From Medicago truncatula (taxonomy: Eukaryota; Streptophyta; Magnoliopsida; Fabales; Fabaceae), in contig NC_053049.1 in the NCBI RefSeq assembly GCF_003473485.1, positions 8,556,001-8,620,000 on the forward strand: 64,000 nt of DNA, given 5' to 3'. The position numbers and the translations under genes are program-made. The notes beneath the pieces were generated by a model. The model was not told the DNA's origin and made no database searches. It saw nothing but the letters and a program-made list of their open reading frames with translations. This document shows, piece by piece, positions 22,204 to 35,010 of the stretch (position 1 is its first letter; the number at the start of each line of letters is the position of its first letter).

Positions 22204-24518
22204 GCATACAAGAATAGAAAATGAGACATTAGTCCCAAATAAGGAAATTTCTTTCATCAATAAGACTCAAACTCAATACCCTAAAATTGACAACACTCGT
22301 AGCATTATTTTGAAGTTATAGCATGACATGATACCAAATCTGAATGTTATCTATCCGTACTTATCCAGGGAAGCTTACTAGCAATTTCTAGTGAAATTTG
22401 AAATCATCAAATTCTAGCATGATATGATTGCATGCACTTTGAGAAGCATAATGTTATATCTTTCCATTTGATTTTGTGTCTAGTGAAAGTTGGTTAATCA
22501 TGCATAGCCTAGCATTATGTTTTTTGATGCCCCACCACTGAAAATTTAACCTCACATTTAAATGGACAGGAATGATTTTCTTCTTTGTAACCAATGCAAC
22601 CAAAAAGATGGATACTGAGTCAATATAGTAGTCATTAGCAATTTACATTTGTGCTATGTCACATCTCCAATAAGCTTCCAACATCTCTCTCAACTATTTC
22701 CATATTATGATACCTTGACACATGCACACACACCAACTTCGGATACGAAACTGTCACTTACACGTAGATTAGGAGAGAAATGGAAGTGATTGAATGTAAC
22801 CATGTGCATTTGTACCGTAAAATACACTGTCAATCTAAATTGCCAGTGCTGAATAGTTTTCTATATGCTATCTTTATAAAGAAAAGAAGCTGAAAACAAT
22901 TTATTGTATATCAGAAGTAATTTTTGTGAGTTCTTTCAAACAATTGAATGTGTTTGAAAGTGTTAATTTAACTTATTTCAACTTATATAATAGTATAAAC
23001 ATGTAAGTTTTTGGAAGAGTTTACGAAAATAGCTTATGACATGTGGATAATGTGTTTATCCAAACACACCTAGACACATTCAGCAAGCCTAAATAAAATA
23101 TAAATAAGTTCTCTAAAAAGTCTTTTACATATCACATCATTCTAAAAATTAGATTTCCAAAAGAAGAAAAAAAAAAAAAACAAATCAAAATGTTGATTTT
23201 GCTTGCGTGCAATTCTGATTTTGTTTTTTGGCCTTACATTTTTTCTTGATGTATAATAATACTTCAAATTAACAAAATACATGCTAAATGCTAATAAACA
23301 ACTGTCAACATTCTGATCTGGAAAGCATGTTAGCTTCACAGTGCAAATTCTAAAATGTCAATTATTGTTGAATCACACATCACCAAACCATGAAGTTCAC
23401 AGTATCAAAAGATGAATGTACCGTGTGTTTCCTCTTCGTGTTGAAAAAAGTTTGGTCGCTTAACACGACTTATTCTAATTTTAGATGATAGACAGAAGGA
23501 AAATCTCTTCAGCATCGTATTGAAGACGTGTCTGGTCTCCGACACATCGATGTTCAATATCAACACATGCAATTGTATTCAATTAATTCATTTTTCAAAC
23601 TATTATCATTGCCTACATGTTAGGGTCAATATCGTGTCTGTGTCAAAGGTTCATAGAAGGTAATAGACATTAATGGTTTCGGTCTACTGTCACATGATTC
23701 CACTAAGGTGCGTGAACAAAACCAAGACCACTAAAATACACTGCATATCTTGATACAAACAGAAGGAACATGAAGGCAAAGGAACATAGACTGTTATTTG
23801 TTTTATCATGACTAGTTGTTCTGTGATTGAAGCTGTTCCATGTGTATTCATAGAAAATTTCCTTAAATAGCAAAATTAAACCATTTGGACCGATGTATGT
23901 TAGTTCTCCTCAAGCAGAGTTATGTATTCATGTCAGTAGACACCGAGAGAACTTCGCCTCTAATACGGGTTCATTTAGCTCGACTCGGATTAGTCGGAGT
24001 TCAATATAATTTCTGGATACCGAGTGTCTAGACTAAAAAAAAAAAAATTGAAATGCGAAATTGGCTTCCATTTTATTAGATGTCCAGTTCCAGTATGTAC
24101 TCTCACCAGTTTCATTAATCTACCATGAATTAAACTCAGAAAGTTGTAGAACCGCCACAGTAAGATTGAGAAGTAAAACAAGAATTGATCTAACAGAGGC
24201 CTGCATTGCCTAAGATGATGTATTCTTAATCAGATAGTGTTATTACAAGCTATTGAAATGTGAAGGAATAGCTTCTGCACAAGCAATAACACTAGTTCCT
24301 ATATACAGAGTTCTGCAACTAAAAATGGACGATATTGATCACATAATACAATTCACAAAATCTTTATGCCAATAATATTCTCACAAGTTGAGTCAACATA
24401 TATGATTGGTAAAAAATGACAATCTGTATTTATAGAAAAGCAAAAAAAAAAGTAAAATTTGCACAAGTATACAATATCTACTGTCACAATTTCGTTGAAT
24501 TACAAATGTTCCTCTTCT
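22204..24518. other. Intergenic spacer downstream of the receptor kinase
   Basis: No gene is supported. About 22915-23070 has phrases similar to the hairpin MITE family seen in the TCF25 intron. About 23520-23580 carries a GTGTCTGGTCTCCGACACATC phrase of a dispersed repeat that also appears near 37980, 38340, 49210 and 50940. Confidence 0.5.
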
Positions 24519-27500
24519 CTAGTCTTTATTTCTGGGAACATTCTTTAGCCATTCAACAACTTCTCTGATGGTTGGTCTCTTGAAAGGATTCATATTAACA
24601 CACATGCATGCTATATCAAGTACTTGCAGCATCTCTCCTTCAAATCCCTTCCCTCGTAGATTTGAGTCGAATACTTGTTCTTGTTTTCCTTCGTTTTTCA
24701 TCTGTTGAACCCAACTGACCAACTCCCTTGAAATTTTAGGCTTGCATACATCCATAGGTCTCCTTCCGGTGAGAAGCTCAAGCATTACAACACCAAAGCT
24801 GTACACATCTCCTCTAAGAGTAGCCACCCATGCTTGCCCATACTCCGGAGGAATGTAACCCAATGTACCTACAAGTTCCGTTGTAACATGAGTCTGATAC
24901 GGAAGAATCAACCGCGACAACCCGAAATCAGCAACACGCGCTTCAAACTTATCATTGAGTAGTATATTGCTTGACTTTATATCACGGTGCACGATGTGTG
25001 GATCACATATCATATGCAAATAGGCCAAACCACAACCTGCTCCTTGTGCGATCTTCAAACGAGTCGGCCAATCGAGTTGAGATGCACCGTCAGACTTTTC
25101 GTGCAGCCAGTAATCGAGACTTCCATTCTCCATGTAATTATATATGAGTAGCCGATAACCGTCGTGCACGCAGTAACCTTGCAATGATACCAGATTCTCA
25201 TGTTGTGCTGTTGACAAAGCCTCTACTTCTGCTTTAAATTCCCTTTCCATAAGGCCTAAATCTCCTGAAAGTTTCTTGATGGCTAGCTTAGTTCCATTTT
25301 GAAATGATGCTTTATAAACCAAACCAAAACCGCCACAACCTATTATATTCGCCTGACTGAAATGTTCAGTGGCTTTTATGATCTCTAATATGGAAAGATC
25401 CTTGGTTTCATTATTTTTGTTTGGAAACAATACCACTAGGCTAGCCTCCTTATCAACCTCAGGATGAACGCCGCTGTTTGAGTATGGCGAAATTGATTCC
25501 AGTTCAATCTTATCAGAATCTCCTCTGGGGTTAACCCTTCTCTTGGAGAGTATCCACAGTGTCAATAATGTTATCAGGGTAGCTATGCCGAAAGAGACAG
25601 CAATAATAAGTATTACTATTATTTTTTTGCTGGGTTTGCTACTAACTGAAGTACTAGTATTATTTTGTTGAGAAGAACAAGGGTGCTGAATAGGCAAACC
25701 GCACAATTGCGAGTTTCCTTCAAAGCTGGTGTTGGAAAAAGTATTAAACTGACCACCAGTTGGTATCTGTCCTTGAAGATTATTGTGTGCTACACTGAAA
25801 AAGGACAAGAAATGTAATCTAGTGAGTGAAACAGGAATTTCACCGGATAGGTTGTTTCCCGAGAGGTCTAGTTTCTCCAAGTTAACCAAGTTTGAAATTT
25901 GATCGGGTATATTGCCAGAGAAGTTGTTTTTCTTCAGGTCCAGCTGAAGAAGAGCTTTCAGTTGGCCAATCTCAATCGGGATGCTGCCACTGAGGTGATT
26001 GGTTCCAAGGTAAATTGCTGGTGGAAGGCTTGAAAGTTGATTGTATTGCAACAAAGAAACATTGTTGGCATTAGCAAAGACAGGTAACTCCAAGTAAGTT
26101 CTTTCTACTTTATCATTTGCTTGTTGTGATGCTAGTGCCGGGAGTTTTGTGAGCTCGATCGGAAACAGACCTGTAAGTAGGTTAACTGACAGGTCTATGT
26201 AGAAAAGCTGAGGAAGTGTACCTAACCAGGAAGGAATTGAACCACTGAATTGATTAAAAGACAGGTCTATGGCCTCAAGCTTCTTTAAATTTTCAAGCCA
26301 ACTTGGTATCTGACCGGTGAAATTACAACCACCTAACCCTAAAACTTGGATACTTTGGAATCCGTTAGGGTCTATGATGTTCACACCATGTGGTATCATT
26401 TCATTGTAAAAATTCTTGGAGAGCATAAGGGTACTGAGCTTCTTAAGGCCAGTGAGTATTCTAAGAGCACCAGTGATATTCTTCAACCTGTTATTAGAAA
26501 TCGATAGAAACGAAAGAGACTCGAGTCCAAGTATCTCAGATGAAACCTGTCCCTCAAGTTGATTAGTTGCAAGCCTTAATGCTGCAAGTGACTTACAATC
26601 ATAAAGGGTCGGCGGTAAAACACCGCTAAACCTATTGTTACCAAGATCAAGGGTAGCAAGTCTTACAAATCCCGAGAAATTGAACGCAGATAGATTTCCT
26701 TCCAAATTATTCACCCTCAAATTCAACACAACAAGATTGTTACAATTCATCAAAGATGGTGGAATTGTACCAGTTAAATTATTGACATGAAGAAGTAACT
26801 TTTCCAACTTGGAAAGTCTACCAATATCCCTAGGAATAGGACCTATCAAATGATTGGAATAAAGCTCCAAAACAGTGAGATTGACAAGTTTGACAACTCC
26901 ATCACCAATTGATCCATTAATCTTATTAAGTGGCAATGATATTTCAATGAGTGAAACAGCATCATAAATATCATTTGGTATATCCCCTGATAGAACATTG
27001 AAACCAGCCCTAAATCTCTCAAGCTTAGAACATGCTCCTAAACCATTCTCAATAGTACCACCAAAATCATTGGAAGAAAAATCCAAGAATCTTATAGCAG
27101 AATTGTTCAATTGATTAACACAAAAGATTGAAATTGGAATTGGACCTGTGAAACTGTTGTTACTTACATTGAAAGAAATCAAATTCCCTCCTTCTTCAAG
27201 ATACTGAATCAGAGAAACTGGTAATGTTCCATTGAATGAATTACTAGACAAATCCAATTCCTGAATAACACTACTATTTCCAGTTCCAGTTCCATTGCTA
27301 GGTTTAACAAAAGTTGGTAATTCAGAAGAGAAGTGATTATAACTCAAATCAAGGACTAAAAGATGATTAAGAAGATCAAAAAAGTGATTTTGAAGATTAC
27401 CATAAAATCTATTATGTGAAAGATTAAGATGAGAAAGAGATTCAAGGGAAGTTAAAAGAGAAAATGAAATGAAACCAGTGAGTCCTCTAGAAGGTAAGAA

Positions 27501-27785
27501 AAGATGTGTAACATGGTGATTATTTTGATCACAAGTTATACCTTCCCAACTGCAACAATCAATGGAAGAAGACCAGTTAAGAGGTGGTAGGTGAGGTGAA
27601 AAAGATGAGAAATTTGAAGAGAAAGATAAGAGAGAATCTTTGTCAAGTTGGTTACAAGAAGAAGAGACATGGACAATGAATAAGGTTAGAAAAAAGGTAG
27701 TTTTTTTGAAAGAGGACATTAGTTTGGAGAAAAATAAGTAGTTTTTGGAAGAAGGGTTGGAGGGTTGGTTTGATGTTGATCTCAT
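24519..27785 (-). CDS. LRR receptor-like kinase, PSY1R-like
   Basis: An intronless gene of 1088 residues. A second Met at residue 23 ([10 protein letters not shown]) sits just before the hydrophobic signal peptide and could be the used start. After [10 protein letters not shown] come about 20 leucine-rich repeats, broken by an island before the last repeats ([20 protein letters not shown]). A transmembrane segment follows ([25 protein letters not shown]). The Ser/Thr kinase domain starts at about residue 814: GCGGFG loop, Lys of AIKK near 836, VHRDIKSSN near 933, DFG near 953, APE-like PPE. All key residues are present. The family reads peptides at the cell surface; the closest match I recognise is PSY1R, the receptor for the sulfated glycopeptide PSY1, with PSKR as the nearest alternative. 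Confidence 0.92.
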   Translation of the reverse strand: MRSTSNQPSNPSSKNYLFFSKLMSSFKKTTFFLTLFIVHVSSSCNQLDKDSLLSFSSNFSSFSPHLPPLNWSSSIDCCSWEGITCDQNNHHVTHLFLPSRGLTGFISFSLLTSLESLSHLNLSHNRFYGNLQNHFFDLLNHLLVLDLSYNHFSSELPTFVKPSNGTGTGNSSVIQELDLSSNSFNGTLPVSLIQYLEEGGNLISFNVSNNSFTGPIPISIFCVNQLNNSAIRFLDFSSNDFGGTIENGLGACSKLERFRAGFNVLSGDIPNDIYDAVSLIEISLPLNKINGSIGDGVVKLVNLTVLELYSNHLIGPIPRDIGRLSKLEKLLLHVNNLTGTIPPSLMNCNNLVVLNLRVNNLEGNLSAFNFSGFVRLATLDLGNNRFSGVLPPTLYDCKSLAALRLATNQLEGQVSSEILGLESLSFLSISNNRLKNITGALRILTGLKKLSTLMLSKNFYNEMIPHGVNIIDPNGFQSIQVLGLGGCNFTGQIPSWLENLKKLEAIDLSFNQFSGSIPSWLGTLPQLFYIDLSVNLLTGLFPIELTKLPALASQQANDKVERTYLELPVFANANNVSLLQYNQLSSLPPAIYLGTNHLSGSIPIEIGQLKALLQLDLKKNNFSGNIPDQISNLVNLEKLDLSGNNLSGEIPVSLTRLHFLSFFSVAHNNLQGQIPTGGQFNTFSNTSFEGNSQLCGLPIQHPCSSQQNNTSTSVSSKPSKKIIVILIIAVSFGIATLITLLTLWILSKRRVNPRGDSDKIELESISPYSNSGVHPEVDKEASLVVLFPNKNNETKDLSILEIIKATEHFSQANIIGCGGFGLVYKASFQNGTKLAIKKLSGDLGLMEREFKAEVEALSTAQHENLVSLQGYCVHDGYRLLIYNYMENGSLDYWLHEKSDGASQLDWPTRLKIAQGAGCGLAYLHMICDPHIVHRDIKSSNILLNDKFEARVADFGLSRLILPYQTHVTTELVGTLGYIPPEYGQAWVATLRGDVYSFGVVMLELLTGRRPMDVCKPKISRELVSWVQQMKNEGKQEQVFDSNLRGKGFEGEMLQVLDIACMCVNMNPFKRPTIREVVEWLKNVPRNKD

Positions 27786-28021
27786 GTTAGTTAGTTAGTT
27801 AGTTTGATGGTAAAGTTTGAGAGTTTGGTTTGAATTTGAAGGTTGGAGTGTTGAAGATGGAGGAAGAGGAAGAAGATGAAGGGAACATAAGGGTGAGATG
27901 AACCAATGAGGGAATAGATTTTTGGGGGTGGCATGGGGTGAGACCATGACCATCCATTGACCATGAGAAATGAAGGTGGGAGAGAGAGAGAAAGAGAGAG
28001 AAGTGGGGGTGACGTTTTCAT
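27786..28021 (-). promoter_or_regulatory. 5' leader of the receptor kinase with GA/CT repeats
   Basis: Upstream of the start codon is a GA-rich tract (about 27975-28003 on the plus strand, CT-rich in the sense of the gene) and a TTAG repeat just before the ATG. CT-rich leaders are common in plant genes. A 76-residue frame here has no recognisable content. Confidence 0.45.
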
Positions 28022-30144
28022 TTGTTTATTATTGAATTCAATTCAATATATAAAAATTTAGATCAATGTCTACAATGATGTTGCTAGAATTGGTCATTAC
28101 CTTCAATAAAAAATAAAAAAGTAGATGTTTTTGGTATACACACAAGTCTGAGTAAGGTTATTACCCTCAATAAAAAATATAAAAAAAAGTAGATGTTGAG
28201 TAACATCTTTGTATTCTTTTGGTGTAATTATCCTCTACGCGCAACTTTGAAGATTAATCTCTTGAGTATTATGAGACTCAAATGGACGATAAACTTTCTT
28301 TAAGAATTTTAACACGGATGCATGTCCAAGGTTAGATTTAAACACATGACTTTGGTTAAATTAGAAGAGACTTTTGTTATCTCATCCAAGTGTTTTTGGG
28401 TGCAGTATCTTCATACTTGAGATCACATATATATTTACTGCTTTAATATTTTGAGGTAAATGTGATGTTTAATCTGGTTTATTTTTTATTTTTAAGGAAT
28501 GTTTAATCTGCTTATATTGTTGTTTAAAATTTAAATGATGATCGTTTGATTTTTTTCTCATTGGATTAGCCATAATCGGTCTAAATATTTAAGTTTATGT
28601 AGATATCATAAGAAGTTCATTGATCAGCTAAAATTTTTAATTACTGTGAGTTAGTGGAAAAAAGGATAGTTATGGAGGATTAGGGAGGCATGTCGTGTGT
28701 TTGTATGTGTTGCAGTAGAGGATCTAAATCTGGTATTGATCCCTCTATACTCAAAGAATGGTCACTTTTTTAAGAATTTATGATAAAGTTTAGAGTAAAT
28801 TGTGAAATTAGTCCCCCAAATCTCTCTTCTACTTTGTCCAAATTCAAAAAAAAAAAAAATTGAAAAAGAAATTCGTCAAATTATTCTCTAAATTATATGA
28901 ATATGAAATGTATTTTGAAGTGTCTCTTGTTGGTATACAACAAGACTTATTCGATAAATTTTATAATTTTTTTTTTGTGGTGATCGATGGTCGAACCTCA
29001 AACCTTATATATATTATACATTGTTCATATCAAGTATCAACCGAGTTAAGCTCACGAGGACCAGATTTTATATATATAGTTTAGTAATTTGAATAATTAC
29101 TTATATATTTAGATTAAAACTCAAGTAACATTTAATGGCCGTTTAAAAAAATATACTATATCAGAAGGTTAGACTATATGTGCAATTGAATTATTTAAAT
29201 GGGGTGAAGTTGACAAGTGGAGACAAAAACAATTCATTATTAAAAGTAGCAATGGATGGTTCCTTCCTTTTGGCATTAAAAATAATTTAGTGAAATGGAT
29301 ATATGAGCGTTTACTTTTGGGCGGCCAGTAGTGGAAGAGTGGAATTTCTCAACGATGATGATGAACAATACATGTCATGATTGATTGACAAGTATTTTCC
29401 ATTAACATTATATACTATATAGTCTATAACATTTAAATGTGTGGTGTTAGATGGACCAATATTGGAGACAAAATAAAAAAAGATAATGGTGCTTTGCTCT
29501 TCTTCATGTCTCTCCTCTTTCTCTTCTATGGTGCCACCAAACTGAATCAACTATTGTTTGCTACTCCACTGGTTTATTAATCAATCATTTTTCTTTGAGA
29601 ACCACTATATGAGTTTATTAATTAATTGTATGTTTACACTGTAAATAAAGTCTTATGCAAATATTTAATTATATTGTTATGCAATGTTATGATCTCAAAA
29701 GATAACTTAAAAGATTAGATTTGTCTAAACTTTATAGAACAAATTTAATTATTTTTATTGCCATCAATTCAACATAGAAGGTTAGATGAGCGTTTTAATA
29801 TTTTAGATGAAGATGTGATATCCAAACTAATTTGTTTGATTGATTTTTATCTAATGTGTTGATCTATCCAAATGTTTTAAGATTATTTCAACGACAAGTA
29901 TCAAAGTTTTTGGTTCGGTTTGGTGAAGATGTGGAGTAATTTCTAGTGTTGGATCATGGATGTGGAGATCTTATATTTGAAAAACAAATGTTTGATGTAT
30001 AAATGTGAGTTAGAATTATCACATTGGATAAAAAAGTAAAACATCGTATAAGTAAGAAAAATTCATATGAATCAAACACCTAATGCATTAAAGTAGAAAT
30101 ATAAGTGATAGAAACTCAAACCCAAGACCTCTAAATTTAAGACA
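28022..30144. other. Gene-free spacer
   Basis: No supported gene. It includes a short tandem duplication at about 28095-28195 (ACCYTCAATAAAAAATA) and a SINE at 28966-29064. Confidence 0.5.
28966..29064 (-). mobile_element. tRNA-derived SINE
   Basis: On the minus strand it reads CTCGTGAGCTTAACTCGGTT (box A like), then GAGGTTCGACC (box B like), CACCACAAAAA. The perfect flanking repeat ATTTTATA (28958-28965 and 29065-29072) is the target duplication. Confidence 0.8.
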
Positions 30145-30146
30145 TA

Positions 30147-31567
30147 CTTCCTCCATCCTATAATAACTGAGTTATTTGTAAAAAAATATTGTCCCAAAAA
30201 ATTGACCAATTTCACTTTCCAATACTATATTAATTACTTTTATCCAATTATAACTTTAATTAATACTATTTTTACCACTTCCAATTCAATATATTATATT
30301 TTACATTTATGATAAAGAATAATGCACCAATACTTAACAAAAACACTTAAAACCTTTTTTTTTTTTTTTTTCTATTTCACTTATACACATTTTTTTTTTA
30401 CAACCATAAACTTATTATTTTATTCATCCCAAGGTTTGTAATACAAGATGGAATCAAATCGAAGAAATGGTGACGAGGATGTAATATTGACACCCTTGCT
30501 AAGCTATGAGCGACAACATTCGCTTGTCTCCTAACAAAACTTATCTTGAAGTTTGTGAATTGTTGTAAAAGTGACCTACAATCAGCTATGATATTGCCAA
30601 ATTTGGCTTGGTTATTATTCTTATCACATATGCTATCAACCACTAGCTTACAATCTAGTTCGATGTGCACATCTGATAATCCCAACTGTCCAAGCCATAA
30701 AATAGCATCACGTAAACCCAGCGCTTCAGCTTCTTGAGGAGAGGATTTCCTTCGTACCAATTTGTAGCAGCCTTTATAATATGGCCATGATGATCTCTAA
30801 TACAAATACATGTACCAAAACTCTTCTGCTCATTGAAAATTTCCACATCGACGTTGCATTTCAGAACACCTTGTGCTGGTGGCTGCCACTGTATTGTTTG
30901 TTGATGTTGTGTCTGATGTGGTGCTGCAGTGGTCTGTCTTGCAATCTGCCATTGGAATAGCGCCTCACGTGATAACTGAATTGCGATCGAAACTGGCTTC
31001 AGATCACCGTCTCATACTTTGTCATTACGGCGACACCATATGCACCAAAGGATCATTGCCATGTCTTTTCACTTATCAGCTGTTAACCTGCATAATAATG
31101 AGAAAAAACAGTCTGCAAAACTCGCGGCATCAGCAACTGTCTCAGCAATTAAATCCCATAGGCCTGTTGTTCTCCAAATAGTTTTCACTTCTTCACACCC
31201 CATGAAAACATGCCAATCGTTCTCGTAATTTGTTTCACAAAAAGGACAACAATCCGTACATGGAACACCTTTATCTTGCATCCGCATACGCGTAGGAAAA
31301 ACACCCCTTACAGCTCTCCAAAGGAAAACTTTTACCCTTTGCGGAATCTTCAAACTCCACATTTTTAACCATTCCCCCAGAATTCGGTATTCCACATTAT
31401 CCACAAGTGTTTTCATTGCATATCTATATGCCGACCTTACCGTATAAATTTCATGACGATTAAACTTCCAAATGAGCCTATCTTTCCCATCCCGGTTTAG
31501 TAATGCTAAATTAGATATCGCTTTTCTGAAATGAGTAAAAAACTCAATTATAATGGGATGGAGGGAG
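30147..31567. mobile_element. Stowaway-type MITE split by a LINE fragment
   Basis: The left end CTTCCTCCATCCTATAATAA and the right end TTATAATGGGATGGAGGGAG are inverted copies flanked by TA on both sides. The left arm extends to about 30354. The rest is a minus-strand LINE fragment, so the MITE was hit by a 5'-truncated LINE insertion. Confidence 0.7.
30355..31535 (-). mobile_element. 5'-truncated L1-type LINE (ORF2 3' part)
   Basis: On the minus strand the zf-RVT region (IPQRVKVFLWRAVRGVFPTRMRM, CPFCETNYENDWHVFMGC; 31530-31069) is followed by an RNase H domain (FGTCICIRDHHGHIIKAA..., EAEALGLRDAILW, DCKLVVDSI, RRQANVVAHSLAR; 30850-30401). The RNase H part needs a frame change near 30755-30765. 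The stop is TAA at 30400-30398, followed by a short tail and an A-run (T-run on plus, 30355-30371). No reverse transcriptase core remains. Confidence 0.85.
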
Positions 31568-31893
31568 TATCTTTTTACCATTAAACCAAACTTTAAAGTA
31601 AAAAAAAAAGTATTTCCATAGGAAACACTTCTTTTTTGGTAGGTATTTATGTATGCTTTTTTAGAAAACTTTGTAAAAAATTAAGGTCACAACTTTGTAA
31701 TGAAAATAGAAACATTCTCTCAAAGCAAATTGAAGTGTATGCGGTATACATGGAGTAAACGATTATTTTGCAATTTGGACTTGATTATTAATATATAGCA
31801 AAGATTAATTACACATGAATAAAAGTTAAGCGGACAATAAGCTGCATTGTTAGGCCTTTTTGAAAGGCAAAATCAATCGTCGTAAACACAACA

Positions 31894-32232
31894 TTATGAA
31901 TTAGAGACATGACATTGTTGTGCCATTTGAGCTCTATGTCGAAAGTCAACAACCTCTGGTGTTAGAAAGCCAAAAATGTTAAAAACAAATGGTATAAAAG
32001 CACGTTGATTGTCAAAATACGCTTTTTCATGTTTGACCATTTTACTTGACGCAACTTTTAGGGCTGTCTGTTCTATCGTAAAAGTCACGATCTCTAATCC
32101 CACAAGTGGTGAAACCCCAGTCAAGTTCACACATTTTCCTCTTACCCATTCGTACACCATAACATCTGGTGTCGATCTTTTATCTAATGGGTCAATCAAA
32201 AAATTTACATATGTCTCCTTCTTTACTGACAT
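31894..32232 (-). pseudogene. Fragment of a mobile-element-associated protein
   Basis: An open frame of 112 residues: STPDVMVYEWVRGKCVNLTGVSPLVG...KVASSKMVKHEKAYFDNQRAFIPFVFNIFGFLTPEVVDFRHRAQMAQQ. I have a memory of this phrase as a dispersed plant sequence, often at the C-terminus of reverse-transcriptase-like proteins. The spacing PD...V(D/N)LTGVS...K resembles a PD-(D/E)XK nuclease fold, with the expected acidic residue replaced by Asn. It is isolated, with no partner gene, and is probably a remnant. Function is not assigned. Confidence 0.4.
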
Positions 32233-32319
32233 ACAAGGGATTGGAAGATCGACGAAGAATCAACAAGAGTTCATGTATTTTATTCCAACTTCTATTAGTG
32301 TAATCCACAACAATTTAGG

Positions 32320-34703
32320 TTAGACAATTTGATATTTGATAAGTGTTGGGTCCTAAATTGTTAGACATTTACAATTTTAAGGCCTAAAATTCTGATCTAC
32401 TCCATAATCCATTTCATTTATTTCAACTCAATTTAATTGATCTTTTTTTACACAATTCATTTTTTTTTTTTTGGAAAATAAGAGGGTCCAAAACCAAAAC
32501 CCAAGATAGAAAAAACTAAAAAGCAATATTTATATCTGTTCAACCATTTGCTTCACGGAAAGAAAATGATAAACCTATTTTGTTTCCTCTAAATAGGTTG
32601 GAGATCTTATACTCTTGTACTTGTATACATACAGTTATGTTCTTTGTTTGTAACATGTAAGTAAATCTGTCGCAATCAGACACTGGTTTTTTGTGTGAGT
32701 TTGAAACACACACGAGATTAATGACAATAATTTTAACTTTATGAAACAAATTGTATAAGCCGTGTGAGATCTAGACTCCACCACCACCACCGGTGAAGTT
32801 GTACATGATACGTTTCTATATATTTCACAAATGTCATTATGAGTTAACTTTGTAATAGTGTAAAGATTATTTAAAGTACATAATTTATGTGTGAAAGTTT
32901 TTGTATATAGTCAAAAGCTTATATTTTAACAGACTAAAATAATCTCTCAGAAAAAAAAAATTAACTAAAATAAATTATTTTAGTAGCTTTTTCGTTTTTT
33001 TGGTAGCTTCTCATTTATAATTATATTATCGATGAAAAATATATATTGATTTTGCTGATAATTAATCCTTGTTGGAGATTTTGACGAGTCACTTTTGATG
33101 GAATATTCCCTCCAATTATATACTTTTTTCATCCACTTAAGTTCGAACATGAGACATTGTTTAAATAATCCAAGTTATTGTAGCTTCTAATCAAACAATA
33201 GTTTTGAGATAAATACCAATTGTTTCAAAATAATCAAACATTAATTTTCACTATAAAAATCGTCAACTTTGAGTGTTGACACCCTCCACAGAGATTCTTA
33301 AAACTATGGGAGACATGATTGTAAACCATTGAGAGTTCTTATAAGACTATTACCACGTATCATGTAAAATTTTCAAAAATATCCTCGAATTTTTGGATTA
33401 TAAAATCCTAAGTGAGTTTAGATTTTATAATCTTAAATATGCTTATGTATAATGAACAATTAGAATTTCTCCCATTTTAGCAGTTTTGAATTTTGCTTTT
33501 AAAAACAATCAAAAAAACAAAGTAAAAAAATGATAAAAACATGTCAAATAAAATCATAAAAATATTAAAATATCACTAAAATTTCTAAAATTCTAAGGGA
33601 GTCATAATCCTTGATTTTTCCTGATTTTATGGCCAATGCCAAGTTTCGGAGCAATCCGATCAAGTAGCTCAAAAATTGGATTTTTGACTAAGAACAACTA
33701 ACAATGACCTAAAATGATTATCCATAAGAGTTAGAAAGATTAATATTATCCTTAAAATGATTATCCATGTTACGAACAAATTCAAATTTGTGCTGATACA
33801 GTTCGGGTTATATAATCCTAATCCCAACTGAGTTCAGATTATATAATCTTAACTGTTTTTCCCCTTGAAATAGGGTGTTTAGGGTGATGTTCGGATTCTA
33901 TAATCCGAAAAATCAAATAACGCGCTATATTTTTTGAGGTTTTCGTATTATAAAATTTAAATTGGTGAAAAATTCATTTTTTTCACCTCATAACAAAGGA
34001 AAAACTTTATTCGGATTCTAAAATCCGAAAATCATCAAAACATTTTTGGAAAAAAATAGGACGCGAGAAATGAACAAGGTGGAAAAAATAATATTCTTCT
34101 TATAAATATGATGCAGAGTGTCCTAATTAAAAGTTGAAAGGGATGTCATAGTGCAAATCATCCACCATAACATTAGATGAGTAAAGTACAATAGACCTTT
34201 GTTTTTTAAGTTATCTCGTTCTAGATTAAAATTTGATTGCGTGCATAGAAATGTCAAAGTAATACCATAAAAAGAAATCGAACAAAATAATGCATTTGAT
34301 ATAGATTTGGTCTCTAACCTTTAGGTCTAAAATATACTATACTATATTTTTATGCACCGTTTAGAAAAACTTGTTGAGTCATTTTCCAATACATAAAACA
34401 ATTTTGGATTGTTTTTTTCAATGTTGAGGACGAACACAAAACTCTCGCTGACATTCTTTTTATTTCATTTCTTAACAAAACAATTACGACTTTTAAATAA
34501 AAGTATGCATGAAGCACTGGAATATCCAACGCATATTACGCAAATTGTCAAATTATTTATTTGTATTGATAAAATGTATAAGGTTTGAAACGAATTTTAA
34601 TATACTTAACAATACAGCTGTTGACTTCCTACATTACACTAGAGAGAGGGGGGAGAGAGCAATTTGTAAATAAAAAACAAAATTGAATAATCACATATTT
34701 CTT
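32320..34703. other. Gene-free AT-rich spacer with palindromic motifs
   Basis: No gene is seen. Between about 33380 and 34030 short near-palindromes of the form TTCGGATTNTANAATCCGAA recur (33890-33912, 34008-34030, degenerate at 33384-33405 and 33825-33850). Their origin is unclear. Confidence 0.45.
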
Positions 34704-34723
34704 AACCAATTGCTTTTATCTAA

Positions 34724-34990
34724 TTCAAGATATTAAAGATCTCTTGTCAACAAGGAATTTCTCCATTCACTATTGCCTCAGAGAAGAGAATCAATGTGCA
34801 GATCTTTTAGCCAAACTCGGTGCCACATTGAATGAAGAATTTTCTACTTATGATATTTCGCCAAGCGACCTTATCCCGCTGATCAAGAACGACGCTATGT
34901 ACATTTTGTTTCCTAGAGCTTAGGGTTTTCTTTTTCCTGTTGTCTTTTTCTTTTTTTCCTTTTATTAGCTTTGTAACAAAAACAAAAAAA
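34724..34990 (+). mobile_element. 5'-truncated LINE, RNase H tail
   Basis: The frame from 34726 to TAG 34921-34923 reads QDIKDLLSTRNFSIHYCLREENQCADLLAKLGA..., the end of a plant LINE RNase H domain (REENQCADLLAKLG). A T-rich 3' UTR and an A-rich tail follow. It is flanked by 20-bp direct repeats with two differences (34704-34723 and 34991-35010, AACCAATTGSTTTTATMTAA), the target duplication of a LINE. Confidence 0.85.
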
Positions 34991-35010
34991 AACCAATTGG
35001 TTTTATATAA

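Noticed and set aside
29311-29550. 79-codon minus-strand frame
   Set aside because: Low-complexity Glu-rich start, no recognisable family, and no promoter or splice support.
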